Assembly: GCF_034274695.1 (NCBI RefSeq) | Contig: NZ_CP128362.1 | Span: 4,714,501 to 4,778,500 of the forward strand | Length of the DNA: 64,000 nucleotides | Source: Chitinophaga sp. LS1 | Lineage (GTDB): Bacteria > Bacteroidota > Bacteroidia > Chitinophagales > Chitinophagaceae | Direction of reading: 5' to 3' | Part shown: piece after piece, positions 18,699 through 27,042 of the stretch | Layout: each line of letters opens with the position of its first letter | Numbering within the stretch: position 1 is the first letter of the stretch | Notes under the pieces: generated by a model | Seen by the model: the letters and a program-made list of their open reading frames with translations, nothing else | What the model was told of the DNA's origin: nothing | The model's database searches: none | Translations under genes and position numbers: made by a program

Positions 18699-19229
18699 AT
18701 GACCGCCAGTAATAGTTTCAGATGGACCACGGCAGTAACCAGCCTTGCTTTCGTAGTTGCACAATTAGATGTTTCCATCGTAAATATCGCCTTACCCGAA
18801 ATCGCAAAGACATTCAAAGCTGATATGAGCATACTGCAATGGGTGATTGATGCCTATGCATTGGCCTTTGCGGTATTGATGTTGTCAGCCGGGAACCTGA
18901 GTGATTTGTTTGGCGCCAAACATGTATTTCAGTGGGGGATGTTCATATTTTGCGCCGCCTCTGTAGGCTGTGGATTTGCAGGTACAGCAGGAATGCTGAT
19001 CGTATGGAGAGTATTGCAGGGCGTTGGCGCAGCTACCATGATACCCAGTTCGCTGGCCATTCTGAATCAGAGCTTTGCCCATATGCCGGATATTCGTGCA
19101 AGGGCGGTCGGTTTGTGGACGGCAGGGAGTGCCATCCTGCATGCGATCTCACTGAGTGTGTATGTGGCAGTGGCGGGTACATTTGTTTTAATCGCCCTTA
19201 TTTACCTGAAGCTGAAAGCGCGTCATTAA
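18699..19229 (+). pseudogene. DHA2-type MFS drug transporter, internally deleted
   Basis: Starts ATG at 18699 and reads through the first five or so helices: TTAVTSLAFVVAQLDVSIVN, MLSAGNLSDLFGAKHV (motif A) and WRVLQGVGAATMIPSS (motif C region). At 'LWTAGSAILHA' the normal sequence breaks. A last helix (SLSVYVAVAGTFVLIALIYL) with a basic tail follows directly. Intact members have about 12-14 helices and more than 450 residues, whereas this has 176. The reading frame is kept across the deletion. Probably not a working transporter. Confidence 0.75.
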
Positions 19230-19336
19230 ACCTTACCCATTACCTGTATTCTGTGGGTATTGCCCCAGTGAGATAATTCTTTGATCACAGTTTCCAGGGT
19301 AAGACCATATTCAGTAATGAATCTCCTTTTTCATGG
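19226..19336 (-). pseudogene. HxlR-type regulator C-terminal relic
   Basis: The minus-strand frame reads RFITEYGLTLETVIKELSHW then GNTHRIQVMGKV before TAA at 19226. This resembles the end of HxlR-family MarR-like regulators (EY-LT-xG-tL-pVi--L--WG--H), with a few residues lost after EYGLT. The rest of the gene is absent. Its stop overlaps the stop of the shortened MFS gene, so the two were probably a convergent regulator-transporter pair before the deletion. Confidence 0.5.
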
Positions 19337-19344
19337 ATGTTTTA

Positions 19345-19635
19345 TTACAGATTATTCAGTAATTCCCTCGCCTGGTTCAACTCCCAATCCAATTCCTCCG
19401 CCTCCTCATCTGTCAGGATCGCTTCTATCGCACGTTCCAGGTTCTTGCCGGCAGCTTCCTCATCACCTATATTGAAGAAATATTCACCCAATACCACACT
19501 GCTCCTGACCACATGTACCTGATCATCATTTTGCATACTGTTCAACAGTACTTTTTCCAGCAGTTGCAGGGCTTCTTCTTCCCGGCCCTCATCCAGCAGC
19601 CGTATGGCTTTGTTATATTCTAAATTTAGTTCCAT
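19345..19635 (-). CDS. Small TPR-repeat protein
   Basis: 96 residues, acidic and helical, with two tetratricopeptide-like units: NKAIRLLDEGREEEALQLLE at about 8-27 and LGEYFFNIGDEEAAGKNLER at about 49-68. The C-terminus (WELNQARELLNNL) is also helical. No signal peptide, so a cytoplasmic scaffold or chaperone-like role is likely. Partners unknown. It is a single gene. Confidence 0.75.
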   Translation of the reverse strand: MELNLEYNKAIRLLDEGREEEALQLLEKVLLNSMQNDDQVHVVRSSVVLGEYFFNIGDEEAAGKNLERAIEAILTDEEAEELDWELNQARELLNNL

Positions 19636-19763
19636 GGCACAATTTTACTTAATTTTTATGAAATGAAAATGCCCGGTTCCCCCTTCATTTTGTCTAACCC
19701 AGGGGAATGATCCTTTCCTTCCGTCACTCTTTGCCCACCTTTGGATCATAAAACAATAACGAC

Positions 19764-20126
19764 ATGAATCATAAAGTAGTAAACGCCATCTATTGGACAG
19801 GTATCGCCCTCACATCATTATGGTTTGGCACCAGTGGTATTTGTGAACTCACAAACAATCCGCTGGTATGGAATATCACCTTACAACTGGGCTATCCACC
19901 ACATTTTATTTATATACCGGGTGTAGCAAAATTATCTGGTATTGCGGTGCTCCTCATTCCCAATAAGTTGAACAGGTTGAAAGAATGGGTTTTTGCAGGT
20001 ATGTTTTTCGATATCATTTTCGCCTTCGGATCTAAATTAGCTGTGTTGGGGGCGGCTGCTACTGTGGATGCCGTCATCGCATATATAATGGTCGGGGTCA
20101 CGTACCTCATGTTTCGTAAAAGATGA
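19764..20126 (+). CDS. DoxX-like membrane protein
   Basis: 120 residues with four hydrophobic helices (about 8-28, 48-66, 72-90, 95-115). The order 'IYWTGIALTSLWFGTSGICE', 'GYPPHFIYIPGVAKLSGIAV' and 'EWVFAGMFFDIIFAFGSKLA' is that of small DoxX/DUF6992-like quinone-associated membrane proteins. The length is normal. It is a monocistronic gene between a TPR protein and a phosphoesterase. Molecular function is not established for this subgroup. Confidence 0.8.
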   Translation: MNHKVVNAIYWTGIALTSLWFGTSGICELTNNPLVWNITLQLGYPPHFIYIPGVAKLSGIAVLLIPNKLNRLKEWVFAGMFFDIIFAFGSKLAVLGAAATVDAVIAYIMVGVTYLMFRKR

Positions 20127-20253
20127 GGGGGGATCAAAAGTTAGATACACCCTTCTTTAATTCGGATACCTGTTGGAGCCAGATTCTATTTTATGCGTTT
20201 CTCAGGAGTTTCATTTATTTATAATACACCCTCTTTTTTTATACCTTTAAACT

Positions 20254-20976
20254 ATGAAAGCATATATCACAGATAGTCATTTAGGACAGGAATTGCAGAC
20301 AGGGAATGGCATCAGTTATATCAATAATCCTACGGCGCATACAAAGAACTTTAAGATGATTTTAGATGATGTAGCAGAAAGAGGAATTAAAGAGATTGTA
20401 TTTGGAGGGGATATCGGGTCCCTTGAAATGAATAAATGGTTCTTTGATGTAATTGCGCAGAGAGGATTTTCATTGTGGATGGTATTGGGCAACCATGATA
20501 CCTCTGCAGCAGTGAGTCAATATTATCCTGAGCCTGCAAATTATATCAAAGAGGATGCAGCTGTCAGGTATATTATCTTAGATACTTCTGATAATAAAAT
20601 TGATGTGGAGCGTTTGAGCTGGTTAAAAGAAATGTTAAATACAGACAAAGAAATAGTTCTTTTTGTACACCATCCTGTGTTAGCGATCAATACGCCCATA
20701 GAAGGATTAGGTGCTGCGCTGAAAGGTCGGGATGAATTGAAGGATTTACTAAAAGGGTCGCCTAAAAAAATAACAATTTTCTGTGGCCACTACCATATGA
20801 TAGACGAAACTGAAGAAGATAATATTTACCAATATACAACACTAGCCGCCTCTTACCAGATAGGAAAAGAAACGGCTGATGTAGAGATTGATCAAAGTGT
20901 ATGTGGATATAGAATAATAGATACGACTGGTGGAAATATTACTACAGAGATGGTGTTACTTTTGACACAGCCGTAA
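20254..20976 (+). CDS. Calcineurin-like metallophosphoesterase (cytoplasmic)
   Basis: 240 residues. Metal-binding motifs appear in order: ITDSHLG (about 5-11; family DxH), VFGGDIGS (about 48), LGNHDT (about 73), FVHHP (about 133) and CGHYH (about 172). No signal peptide. Proteins like this hydrolyse phosphomonoesters or cyclic phosphodiesters such as cAMP. The substrate here is unknown. The last 13 codons already lie in the first unit of a 72-bp tandem repeat, so the present C-terminus (TTEMVLLLTQP) may have been set by that repeat. Confidence 0.88.
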   Translation: MKAYITDSHLGQELQTGNGISYINNPTAHTKNFKMILDDVAERGIKEIVFGGDIGSLEMNKWFFDVIAQRGFSLWMVLGNHDTSAAVSQYYPEPANYIKEDAAVRYIILDTSDNKIDVERLSWLKEMLNTDKEIVLFVHHPVLAINTPIEGLGAALKGRDELKDLLKGSPKKITIFCGHYHMIDETEEDNIYQYTTLAASYQIGKETADVEIDQSVCGYRIIDTTGGNITTEMVLLLTQP

Positions 20977-21210
20977 TCTCACCCGTAGGTGGGTTTTGGA
21001 CCATGGATGATTACTACAGAGATGGTGTTACTTTTGACACTTCCGTAATCTCACCCGTAGATGGGTTTTGGACCACGGATGATTACTACAGAGATGGTGT
21101 TACTTTTGACACAGCGGTAATCTCACCCGTAGATGGGTTTTGGACCATGGATGATTACTACAGAGATGGTGTTACTTTTGACACTTCCATAATCTTACCC
21201 ATAGAGGAAA
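20938..21210. repeat. Four 72-bp tandem repeats starting inside a gene 3' end
   Basis: Units start at 20941, 21013, 21085 and about 21157 (sequence ACTACAGAGATGGTGTTACT ...). Units 1 and 3 share GACACAGC and units 2 and 4 share GACACTTCC, so the array arose by doubling a 144-bp pair. 72 is a multiple of three, so an open frame of 24-residue repeats (DDYYRDGVTFDT..ISPVDGFWT) exists at 21003-21242. I do not think it is a gene, because it is a by-product of the duplication. Confidence 0.9.
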
Positions 21211-21213
21211 TGG

Positions 21214-21333
21214 AGTGGTCAATTGGGCATACCGTGAAGTGATCAGTTAGACATACAATAAAGTGGTCAATTGAACATACCATGAACTGGCCAATTGGAA
21301 ATATTAATGAAATAGTCAGTCAGACATATTAAA
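21214..21333. repeat. Five degenerate 24-bp tandem repeats
   Basis: Units start at 21214, 21238, 21262, 21286 and 21311 (consensus AGTGGTCAATTGGACATACC plus four bases). They follow directly on the 72-bp array. 24 is one third of 72, but the sequences are not obviously related. Confidence 0.75.
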
Positions 21334-21362
21334 AAAGCAGGGATCATCTAACCCCTGCTTTC
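21331..21362 (-). terminator. Terminator of the PepSY/TonB operon
   Basis: On the minus strand AAAGCAGGGG, a loop, then CCCTGCTTTTTT. It overlaps the stop codon of the PepSY gene. Confidence 0.75.
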
Positions 21363-22699
21363 CTTTTTAACCATTTCCATGTCAATACCGCCCCTGTCAC
21401 ACTGACCATTGTTCCACCCAGCATTAATATCCACACGACTACATCCCACAATGGTCTTTTATAAACCAAAAAACTAAAATCAAGACTGTGTAAACCATGA
21501 TACAACCACCGCTCCACCCTTGCGCCATTATCCTGTTGCAGCACCAGCTGGCCGTTGCTGAGGTCTATATAAGACCAAATCTCACCATCTTTGACCCTTA
21601 AAACAGGAAGTCGCTTTTCATATTTACGTGAATAGTAATAGTCATCGTAAGTAGTCAATATTTCCTTCTTACCTTTTATATGAAAGATACTGCTATCGAA
21701 TCGTTCAAATGGTCTGCTATCCGTTTTGCCAGCATCCAGCAGCTGTGTATGCTGGCCATCTTTCCAGCCAAGGTAATAAGGTTTTCCTTCCACCTCTATG
21801 AGCTGGATTTCTTTTACATCCGAAAATTTTCGGGGCAATACAACAAAATTATCCTGGATAGTAGTCTTTGGTTTTGTGTTCTTTCCCAAAGGCAGCGGAC
21901 TCATTGAAAACAACCCACTCAATACCCATGTAAATACAAACAACCCAAAGATAAATCCAGTATAATGATGATACTTAAACCATACCTTTTTATAAGGACT
22001 GAATTGCATACCCCGCTTCTTTTTATACCTCACAAAGCCCATGATAATGCCTGCCAGACACATAATGGTGCCCATCAATGATACCCATATCACCACCTGA
22101 CTCCATAGCGGCCTGTTCCTGATCAGTAGAGTCGGATAGATCCAGTGAGGAATAGGTCCCAGCCATGCCAGTAGTCTTTGTCTGGCATTCACCATCTGTA
22201 CCACTTCGGCGGTATGCATAGATACATATACATAATTGCCGGCAGCATCATCCATTCTAAATTTATATACATCAGGCAGATAACCCTGCGAACGATGCGC
22301 TGCCATCCACTGATCTATTTCATGTAAGACCTCTACAGATGCCGGTTTGCTATGCGCAAAGGCAGTGGCGATCAGGCTGGCTAATGCCGTATCTACTCCC
22401 GGTAGGGTATCGCCATTATCAGCATAGATCACCTGCTGGTCGATCCTGTAAACAGGTCTGTCCAGCAGCATGCCCAGTCTTACACGCTTTGCATTTTTGA
22501 TCTGAGGCGGAATAATATGACATTGCTCCAATTTAAGCACCGGCAACCGTTGTAAGCGCTGTTCATATTTCATCGTCGGATAAGTAACATACATCATCAT
22601 CATCCCGGATAAAAACCAAATGACAAACATCACACTCAGCGCGAACCCCAGGTACCGGTGTATGAGCAATATTGCTTTGAACTTCATCTTATAAAGCAT
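21344..22699 (-). CDS. PepSY-domain membrane protein (PiuB-like)
   Basis: 451 residues. An N-terminal helix (HRYLGFALSVMFVIWFLSGM, about 14-33) opens the PepSY_TM architecture. Large periplasmic parts with PepSY segments (about 60-185 and 265-400), middle helices near 200-220 and 245-265 (HHYTGFIFGLFVFTWVLSGL), and a last helix (VVVWILMLGGTMVSVTGAVL) follow. Such proteins accompany TonB receptors for iron-siderophore uptake and may reduce or release the metal in the periplasm. It overlaps the receptor gene by 11 bases, so it is translationally coupled and shares the cobalamin riboswitch. Confidence 0.88.
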   Translation of the reverse strand: MLYKMKFKAILLIHRYLGFALSVMFVIWFLSGMMMMYVTYPTMKYEQRLQRLPVLKLEQCHIIPPQIKNAKRVRLGMLLDRPVYRIDQQVIYADNGDTLPGVDTALASLIATAFAHSKPASVEVLHEIDQWMAAHRSQGYLPDVYKFRMDDAAGNYVYVSMHTAEVVQMVNARQRLLAWLGPIPHWIYPTLLIRNRPLWSQVVIWVSLMGTIMCLAGIIMGFVRYKKKRGMQFSPYKKVWFKYHHYTGFIFGLFVFTWVLSGLFSMSPLPLGKNTKPKTTIQDNFVVLPRKFSDVKEIQLIEVEGKPYYLGWKDGQHTQLLDAGKTDSRPFERFDSSIFHIKGKKEILTTYDDYYYSRKYEKRLPVLRVKDGEIWSYIDLSNGQLVLQQDNGARVERWLYHGLHSLDFSFLVYKRPLWDVVVWILMLGGTMVSVTGAVLTWKWLKRKAGVR

Positions 22700-24785
22700 A
22701 CTTCAGTGTCAGCAAATAATTGCGGGTAGCACCCGGATAAAACTGGTTGGAATAAATGGCGTTGGCAAAGTATTTCTCATTCGCCAGATTGTTTACATTC
22801 AGACGCAGTCCTAGCTTGCCAAACTGGTAACCCAGTGCGGCATCGATGGTGGTGTAAGCATGTAATACATAGGTGTTGGCACTATTGGTATAGGTATCGC
22901 TCATATAGTTGGCACCTGCACCAACGCTCCAGCCTTTCAGCTGATAGTTCGCCCACAGATTCGCCATATGTTTAGGTGCCAGTGCTACGATATTGCCAGC
23001 TACACTATTGGTCAGTGACTTGTCAGCATAAGGAAGGTATTTGGCAAGAGTAAAGGTATAGCCGGCATTCACGTCCAGTCCTGCCAGCGGACTACCCTGC
23101 AATTCAATTTCGTATCCTTTTGATTCAGCAGCACCTACACGTTTGTAACCACCACCGGCAATGCTTTCTACCTGGTTGTTCTTTCTCATATAGTAAAGGG
23201 AACCATTCACAGACCAGTTACGTGTAATGTCATAACGGGTACCTACTTCACCCTGGTAACCGTCTTCCGGTTCGAAGGTTTCGCCATTGTTGGCAATCCT
23301 TCTGCTTGGCTTGAAATAAGTAGAGTAGGAGCCGTAGACAGACCATGCTTTCAATGGCTGGTACACCAGACCTGCACGGTAAGTGAGCGCAGTGGTAGGG
23401 ATCTTTGTCTCCGCACCTCTCTCTGTTACATTCCTGTTTTTATCTACCTTGTTGGTGAAATATGTACCCCGGAAGATATCGTAACGTAAGCCAACAAGAC
23501 CTTTCAGTTTGTCGGAAAGTTTTATCCACTCCTGGACATACAGCCCATGAACAGTTTCTTCTGAAGCCTTGTATTGATAAGGCGTATAGTTGATGTAGCC
23601 CTGGTTTAAGATAGGATCCTGTACAGCAACAGTGGCGTACAGACCATCTCCATATATGTTGGCACTATACGTTTTGCGATCTAAATTACTGTAAGAGTAG
23701 CCTGCGAGAATTTTATGTTCAACCTGACCGGTATGCGTGTTGTAAGTCAGCTCCAGCTGATTTTGCAAAGGCCTGGTCAGGTGATTGAAATACAGTGGAG
23801 AAGTACGTGTCAGTGAGTCGAGAGTCTCATTGAAGGTCAGTTCTTCAGTAGATAAATAGTCGATATTATCATCGGAATAGGAGAGTTGATCCGAGAGCAC
23901 CAATGCATCGCTGAACTGGTGAGTATAGCGCAGCTGATAGCTGGTGGTGGTGTTCTTTAGAAAATCGGCCGGATCGTTGTAGCGGGTATTTACATTTATA
24001 CCGGGAGCTGGTTTGCTACCTGTCAGCATAGGGATACCGGCGTCAGTAGCGTAATGATCTTTGTTGGCGCCAACGGTGAGGTAGAAGTTATCGTGTGTAG
24101 TAGGTGTGTATTCCAATGCTAGGTATGCATTGTTGGTATTCACACCGGCATTGCGATAACCATCCGTAGCAGATAATCCTGCATCAACGCGGTATAAGAG
24201 GTTTTTGCTCAGCGCACCACCGGCACCTACGCGCATTCTGCGGGTATTAAAGCTGCCATAGGAGGCGGAGAAGTCTGCTTTTTGCTCCGTAGTAGGGCGT
24301 TTGCGCACCATGTTGATAATACCGCCTAATGCAGAGTGGCCGAAGAGTACAGAGGCAGGGCCTTTCAGCACTTCGATCCTTTCAATATTCGCGAGATTGG
24401 TACTCGGCGCACTGGTGCTGATGTTGTGACGTTCGTCTCTGACACCGTCTATCAGCAATACAAAGTTGTTAAAACCACGGATGGTGAAGTGCTGGAAACC
24501 GCCGTAGGTGTTGTTTGCACGTACCCCGGTCACGTTTTTCATAGCTTCGCCCAGGTCGTCAGTACCTCTTTGTTCGATGGTTTTGGAAGAGACAGCAGTC
24601 GTGGTCAATGGCAGATCCCGGAGAGGGACATTGATCTTGTTGATGCTGGAACGTTGGGCATGATTGATGGTGACTTCAGATAATTGTTTGACAGTACTGT
24701 CAGAAACAGATTGTGCCTGAATGGTGGCGACGGACAGTGTACATGACAGCAGAATACCGGCGAAGGCGATGGTAGATGTTTGCAT
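22689..24785 (-). CDS. TonB-dependent outer-membrane receptor under B12 riboswitch control
   Basis: About 698 residues from the ATG at 24785; an earlier in-frame start at 24830 lacks a signal peptide. Signal peptide MQTSTIAFAGILLSCTLSVA, ending AQ. The plug domain (about 50-170) has the order of siderophore receptors: VPLRDLPLTTTAVSSKTIEQ, TIRGF, LIDGVRD and VLKGPASVLFGHSALGGIIN. The 22-strand barrel ends with an aromatic-rich C-terminus (NYLLTLKYAL) for BAM recognition. By sequence it looks like an FhuE/FpvA-type receptor. The riboswitch upstream, however, points to cobalamin, another corrinoid or cobalt as the physiological ligand. Substrate unproven. Confidence 0.88.
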   Translation of the reverse strand: MQTSTIAFAGILLSCTLSVATIQAQSVSDSTVKQLSEVTINHAQRSSINKINVPLRDLPLTTTAVSSKTIEQRGTDDLGEAMKNVTGVRANNTYGGFQHFTIRGFNNFVLLIDGVRDERHNISTSAPSTNLANIERIEVLKGPASVLFGHSALGGIINMVRKRPTTEQKADFSASYGSFNTRRMRVGAGGALSKNLLYRVDAGLSATDGYRNAGVNTNNAYLALEYTPTTHDNFYLTVGANKDHYATDAGIPMLTGSKPAPGINVNTRYNDPADFLKNTTTSYQLRYTHQFSDALVLSDQLSYSDDNIDYLSTEELTFNETLDSLTRTSPLYFNHLTRPLQNQLELTYNTHTGQVEHKILAGYSYSNLDRKTYSANIYGDGLYATVAVQDPILNQGYINYTPYQYKASEETVHGLYVQEWIKLSDKLKGLVGLRYDIFRGTYFTNKVDKNRNVTERGAETKIPTTALTYRAGLVYQPLKAWSVYGSYSTYFKPSRRIANNGETFEPEDGYQGEVGTRYDITRNWSVNGSLYYMRKNNQVESIAGGGYKRVGAAESKGYEIELQGSPLAGLDVNAGYTFTLAKYLPYADKSLTNSVAGNIVALAPKHMANLWANYQLKGWSVGAGANYMSDTYTNSANTYVLHAYTTIDAALGYQFGKLGLRLNVNNLANEKYFANAIYSNQFYPGATRNYLLTLKYAL

Positions 24786-24954
24786 TGATAGAGTTGATGA
24801 AGAAATAATAATTCTCCTTGACTTTACCATGCTTTGGTGGGAAAGGGATGGAGGTGTGGTGTAAGCACACGGTGGTCCGTAAGTGAATACACTCCGGATC
24901 TAAAACTCCAAACCTTGACGTTGCTTCAGTCCACGAAAGCATTGCCAGCGTAAA

Positions 24955-25113
24955 AAAGGCAGGTCTCCTGACTTGTAACATTGCTGCCGTCCTTCCCAAT
25001 CATATCGATCAGTGGACATTGGTGGCAGCAACTGTGATTGTTACTTACAGTTGCGGGACAGTTCGTGATTTTCACACGATTCCCTATTAATCTGCTGTTA
25101 AACAGAACCTTTT
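24955..25113 (-). promoter_or_regulatory. Cobalamin (adenosylcobalamin) riboswitch
   Basis: On the minus strand, going toward the receptor gene, the core reads GGGAATCGTGTGAAAATCAC, then GAACTGTCCCGCAACTGTAA. After a variable stem come AAGTCAGGAGACCTGCC (the B12 box) and a T-run. Order, spacing and sequences match the cobalamin riboswitch core. It should lower expression of the receptor and PepSY genes when intracellular cobalamin is high. About 170 leader bases follow before the ATG at 24785. Confidence 0.92.
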
Positions 25114-25197
25114 TTAGGTGGGGGGAAAGAAAAGAACTTAAAAACGGGGCGAAGATAGGGATTTGATTTAAAATAGGAAGGAAATAGTGGTTGAGGT

Positions 25198-25525
25198 GAA
25201 TGATGGTTTGAAGGAACTTTCGGAAGGGGGGATATTGGTTGGAGGGAATTATTGGTTTGGGGGAATGATGGTTTGGAGGAACTTTCGGTAGGGGGATACT
25301 GGTTGGAAGGAATTATTGGTTTGAGGGGAATGATGGTTTGAAGGAACTTTGGTAAGGGGGATACTGGTTAGAAGGAATTAGTGGATTGGGGGGAATGATG
25401 GTTTGAAGGAACTTTCGGTAGGGAGGATATTGGTTTGAATGAATTATTGGTTTGGTAGGGATTTTCGTTTGAAGGAACTTTGGTTTGGTAGGAATACAGA
25501 CTTGAAAGAATTACCGGTTTTTTAG
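25198..25525. repeat. 65-bp G-rich tandem repeats downstream of the dipeptidase gene
   Basis: GAATGATGGTTTGAAGGAAC-type units start at 25198, 25263, 25328 and 25393, with a decayed fifth near 25458 and further traces to 25525. The plus strand is strikingly G/T-rich and almost free of C. The array lies between the riboswitch leader and the 3' end of the dipeptidase gene. A 90-codon minus-strand frame through it is not a gene. Confidence 0.85.
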
Positions 25526-25593
25526 GAATGCCTGTTGAAAGAAACCTCTCAGTTTTGCAGGAAATATTACCCCATTTTTCAGGGGTAATACCA

Positions 25594-26910
25594 TTATTTT
25601 TTTGTAGCAGCATCAAATACACGGCAGAAATTACCACCACCTATTTTACCTATTTCTTCTTCATTAAAACCTGTTTTGAGCATTGCATCCACCACTGCGT
25701 AATAGAAGCCTACATTTTGATCAGCCCATGCAAGATTGGTGCGTTCGCCAACACGTGGTTTTTGCGGGCCATTATCTTTAGGTTTGTTTTGATCACTATC
25801 AGGGCCACCTTTGTGCTCGCTATCTGGTCCGCTTTTATGATCCCCATCGGGGTCGCCTTTGTGCTTGCTATCTGGTCCGCTTTTATGATCGCCATCAGGA
25901 CCTCCTTTGTGCTCACCACCGGGTCCTCCGCCAAATCCAGATTGAGCACCGGGCTTGTGATAGGGAGGCGTCATCTTCGTATCCGTACCGATACACACAT
26001 GATCCACTCCTACAATATCCACTAATGCCCTGATATTCTGTGCATACTCCAACGGCGTATCCGCCAGATGCGTCCACACGCCAATCACGCCACCTGCATT
26101 TGCCACTACCTTCGCATTCTCCTTGCTGATGAGCCTTTTGTACATCATCTTCGCCATCCCGGGATTATTCCCCAACTGTGTATTCAACCCTGTATGAGAT
26201 ATAAACACCGGTTGTGCAGCCACCTTCAATGCCATAGCCACCGTGTTCCCATCGCAATGCGCGAGGTCCACCAGTATACCTAACCTGTTACATTCCCTGA
26301 TCACATCTGCACCAAACTTAGTCAGCCCACCAAACGCAGGTTCATTTGTATACACATCACCCAAAGGTACAGATGCATCGCTGTCGTGTAATAAAGTAAG
26401 ATGACGTAATCCGCGTTTATAACCTACTTCCACTCTTTCCACCTTTCCTTCCAGCCAGTGTGCGCCTTCAACAGACTGAATCACAATCGGCTGTTTTTTC
26501 TTCTTCGCTTTGCGCAGGTCCTCCATGTTCAGGGCCCGTTTCATCTTGTTCTTAGCCAGTTCAGCATCCATAGCTGTCAGGCCATTCAGAAAGCGATCAT
26601 ACGCTTCTCCGTTAGGATCTAATTTCTTGTAGTCAACCGCAAAGGTCATGCAGATAGCCGATAAACCAGAGCGTTTCATTTCTCCTGCCAGGTCAATATC
26701 GGGGCCAGGAATATCTTCTTTGATCAAAGGAACGTCTACGTGATTATGTGTGTCAATTCCGTAAGTAGCTGCTACGATAGCTGCTACACGAGGATCTATG
26801 TCACCGATAGCCCATGATGATAAAGGGTTTAGCATCATGGCTGCCCCTGTCCCGGATATGGCGGTTAGGAACTCCCGCCGGGACCATGCTGAAAGAGATT
26901 TCATTGTCAT
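25594..26910 (-). CDS. Tat-exported membrane dipeptidase (peptidase M19)
   Basis: 438 residues. The N-terminus has a twin-arginine signal (SRREFLTAISGTGAAMM, about 10-26). The catalytic domain has the M19 metal motifs: GIDTHNHVD (about 51; HxD-type), IQSVEGAHWL (about 141; bridging glutamate), VDLAHCD (about 214), FISHTG (about 234) and VCIGTDTKM (about 304). It removes dipeptides or D-amino-acid-containing peptides from the N-terminus in the periplasm. Inserted after the IGTD motif is a low-complexity stretch of Gly-Pro-Asp-His-Lys repeats (about 325-375) not usual in the family. The sequence after it (WADQNVGFYYAVVDAMLKTG) returns to the family pattern. Confidence 0.88.
   Translation of the reverse strand: MTMKSLSAWSRREFLTAISGTGAAMMLNPLSSWAIGDIDPRVAAIVAATYGIDTHNHVDVPLIKEDIPGPDIDLAGEMKRSGLSAICMTFAVDYKKLDPNGEAYDRFLNGLTAMDAELAKNKMKRALNMEDLRKAKKKKQPIVIQSVEGAHWLEGKVERVEVGYKRGLRHLTLLHDSDASVPLGDVYTNEPAFGGLTKFGADVIRECNRLGILVDLAHCDGNTVAMALKVAAQPVFISHTGLNTQLGNNPGMAKMMYKRLISKENAKVVANAGGVIGVWTHLADTPLEYAQNIRALVDIVGVDHVCIGTDTKMTPPYHKPGAQSGFGGGPGGEHKGGPDGDHKSGPDSKHKGDPDGDHKSGPDSEHKGGPDSDQNKPKDNGPQKPRVGERTNLAWADQNVGFYYAVVDAMLKTGFNEEEIGKIGGGNFCRVFDAATKK
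25810..25925 (-). repeat. In-frame 48-bp repeats within the dipeptidase gene
   Basis: TTTGTGCT-anchored units start at 25810, 25858 and 25906 on the plus strand, exactly 48 bp apart. They encode 16-residue units such as PDGDHKSGPDSKHKGD. The array sits in a surface insertion of the M19 dipeptidase and keeps the frame. Confidence 0.88.
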
Positions 26911-27042
26911 TGCCAGTTAAGGGGACTAATTTATAGAAAAGGAGGTAGTATAGAATGGTAAAACAGAAGATCGGCAAATGCCTTATTTTACTGGTATTTC
27001 CATAATTATTCAGGATGTGACATGCGGATACTTTTCAAACTT

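Noticed and set aside
21003..21242. 79-codon frame of 24-residue repeats
   Set aside because: Produced by the 72-bp tandem array, whose period is a multiple of three. It starts inside the array, and the units derive from another frame of the phosphoesterase 3' end.
25150..25530. CRISPR array
   Set aside because: Units are contiguous with no spacers of equal length, are degenerate throughout, and no cas genes are present. The same holds for the 52-bp, 68-bp and 72-bp arrays.
25368..25640. 90-codon minus-strand frame with PSNHHSPQ-like repeats
   Set aside because: A product of the 65-bp array plus out-of-frame dipeptidase sequence, with no independent support.
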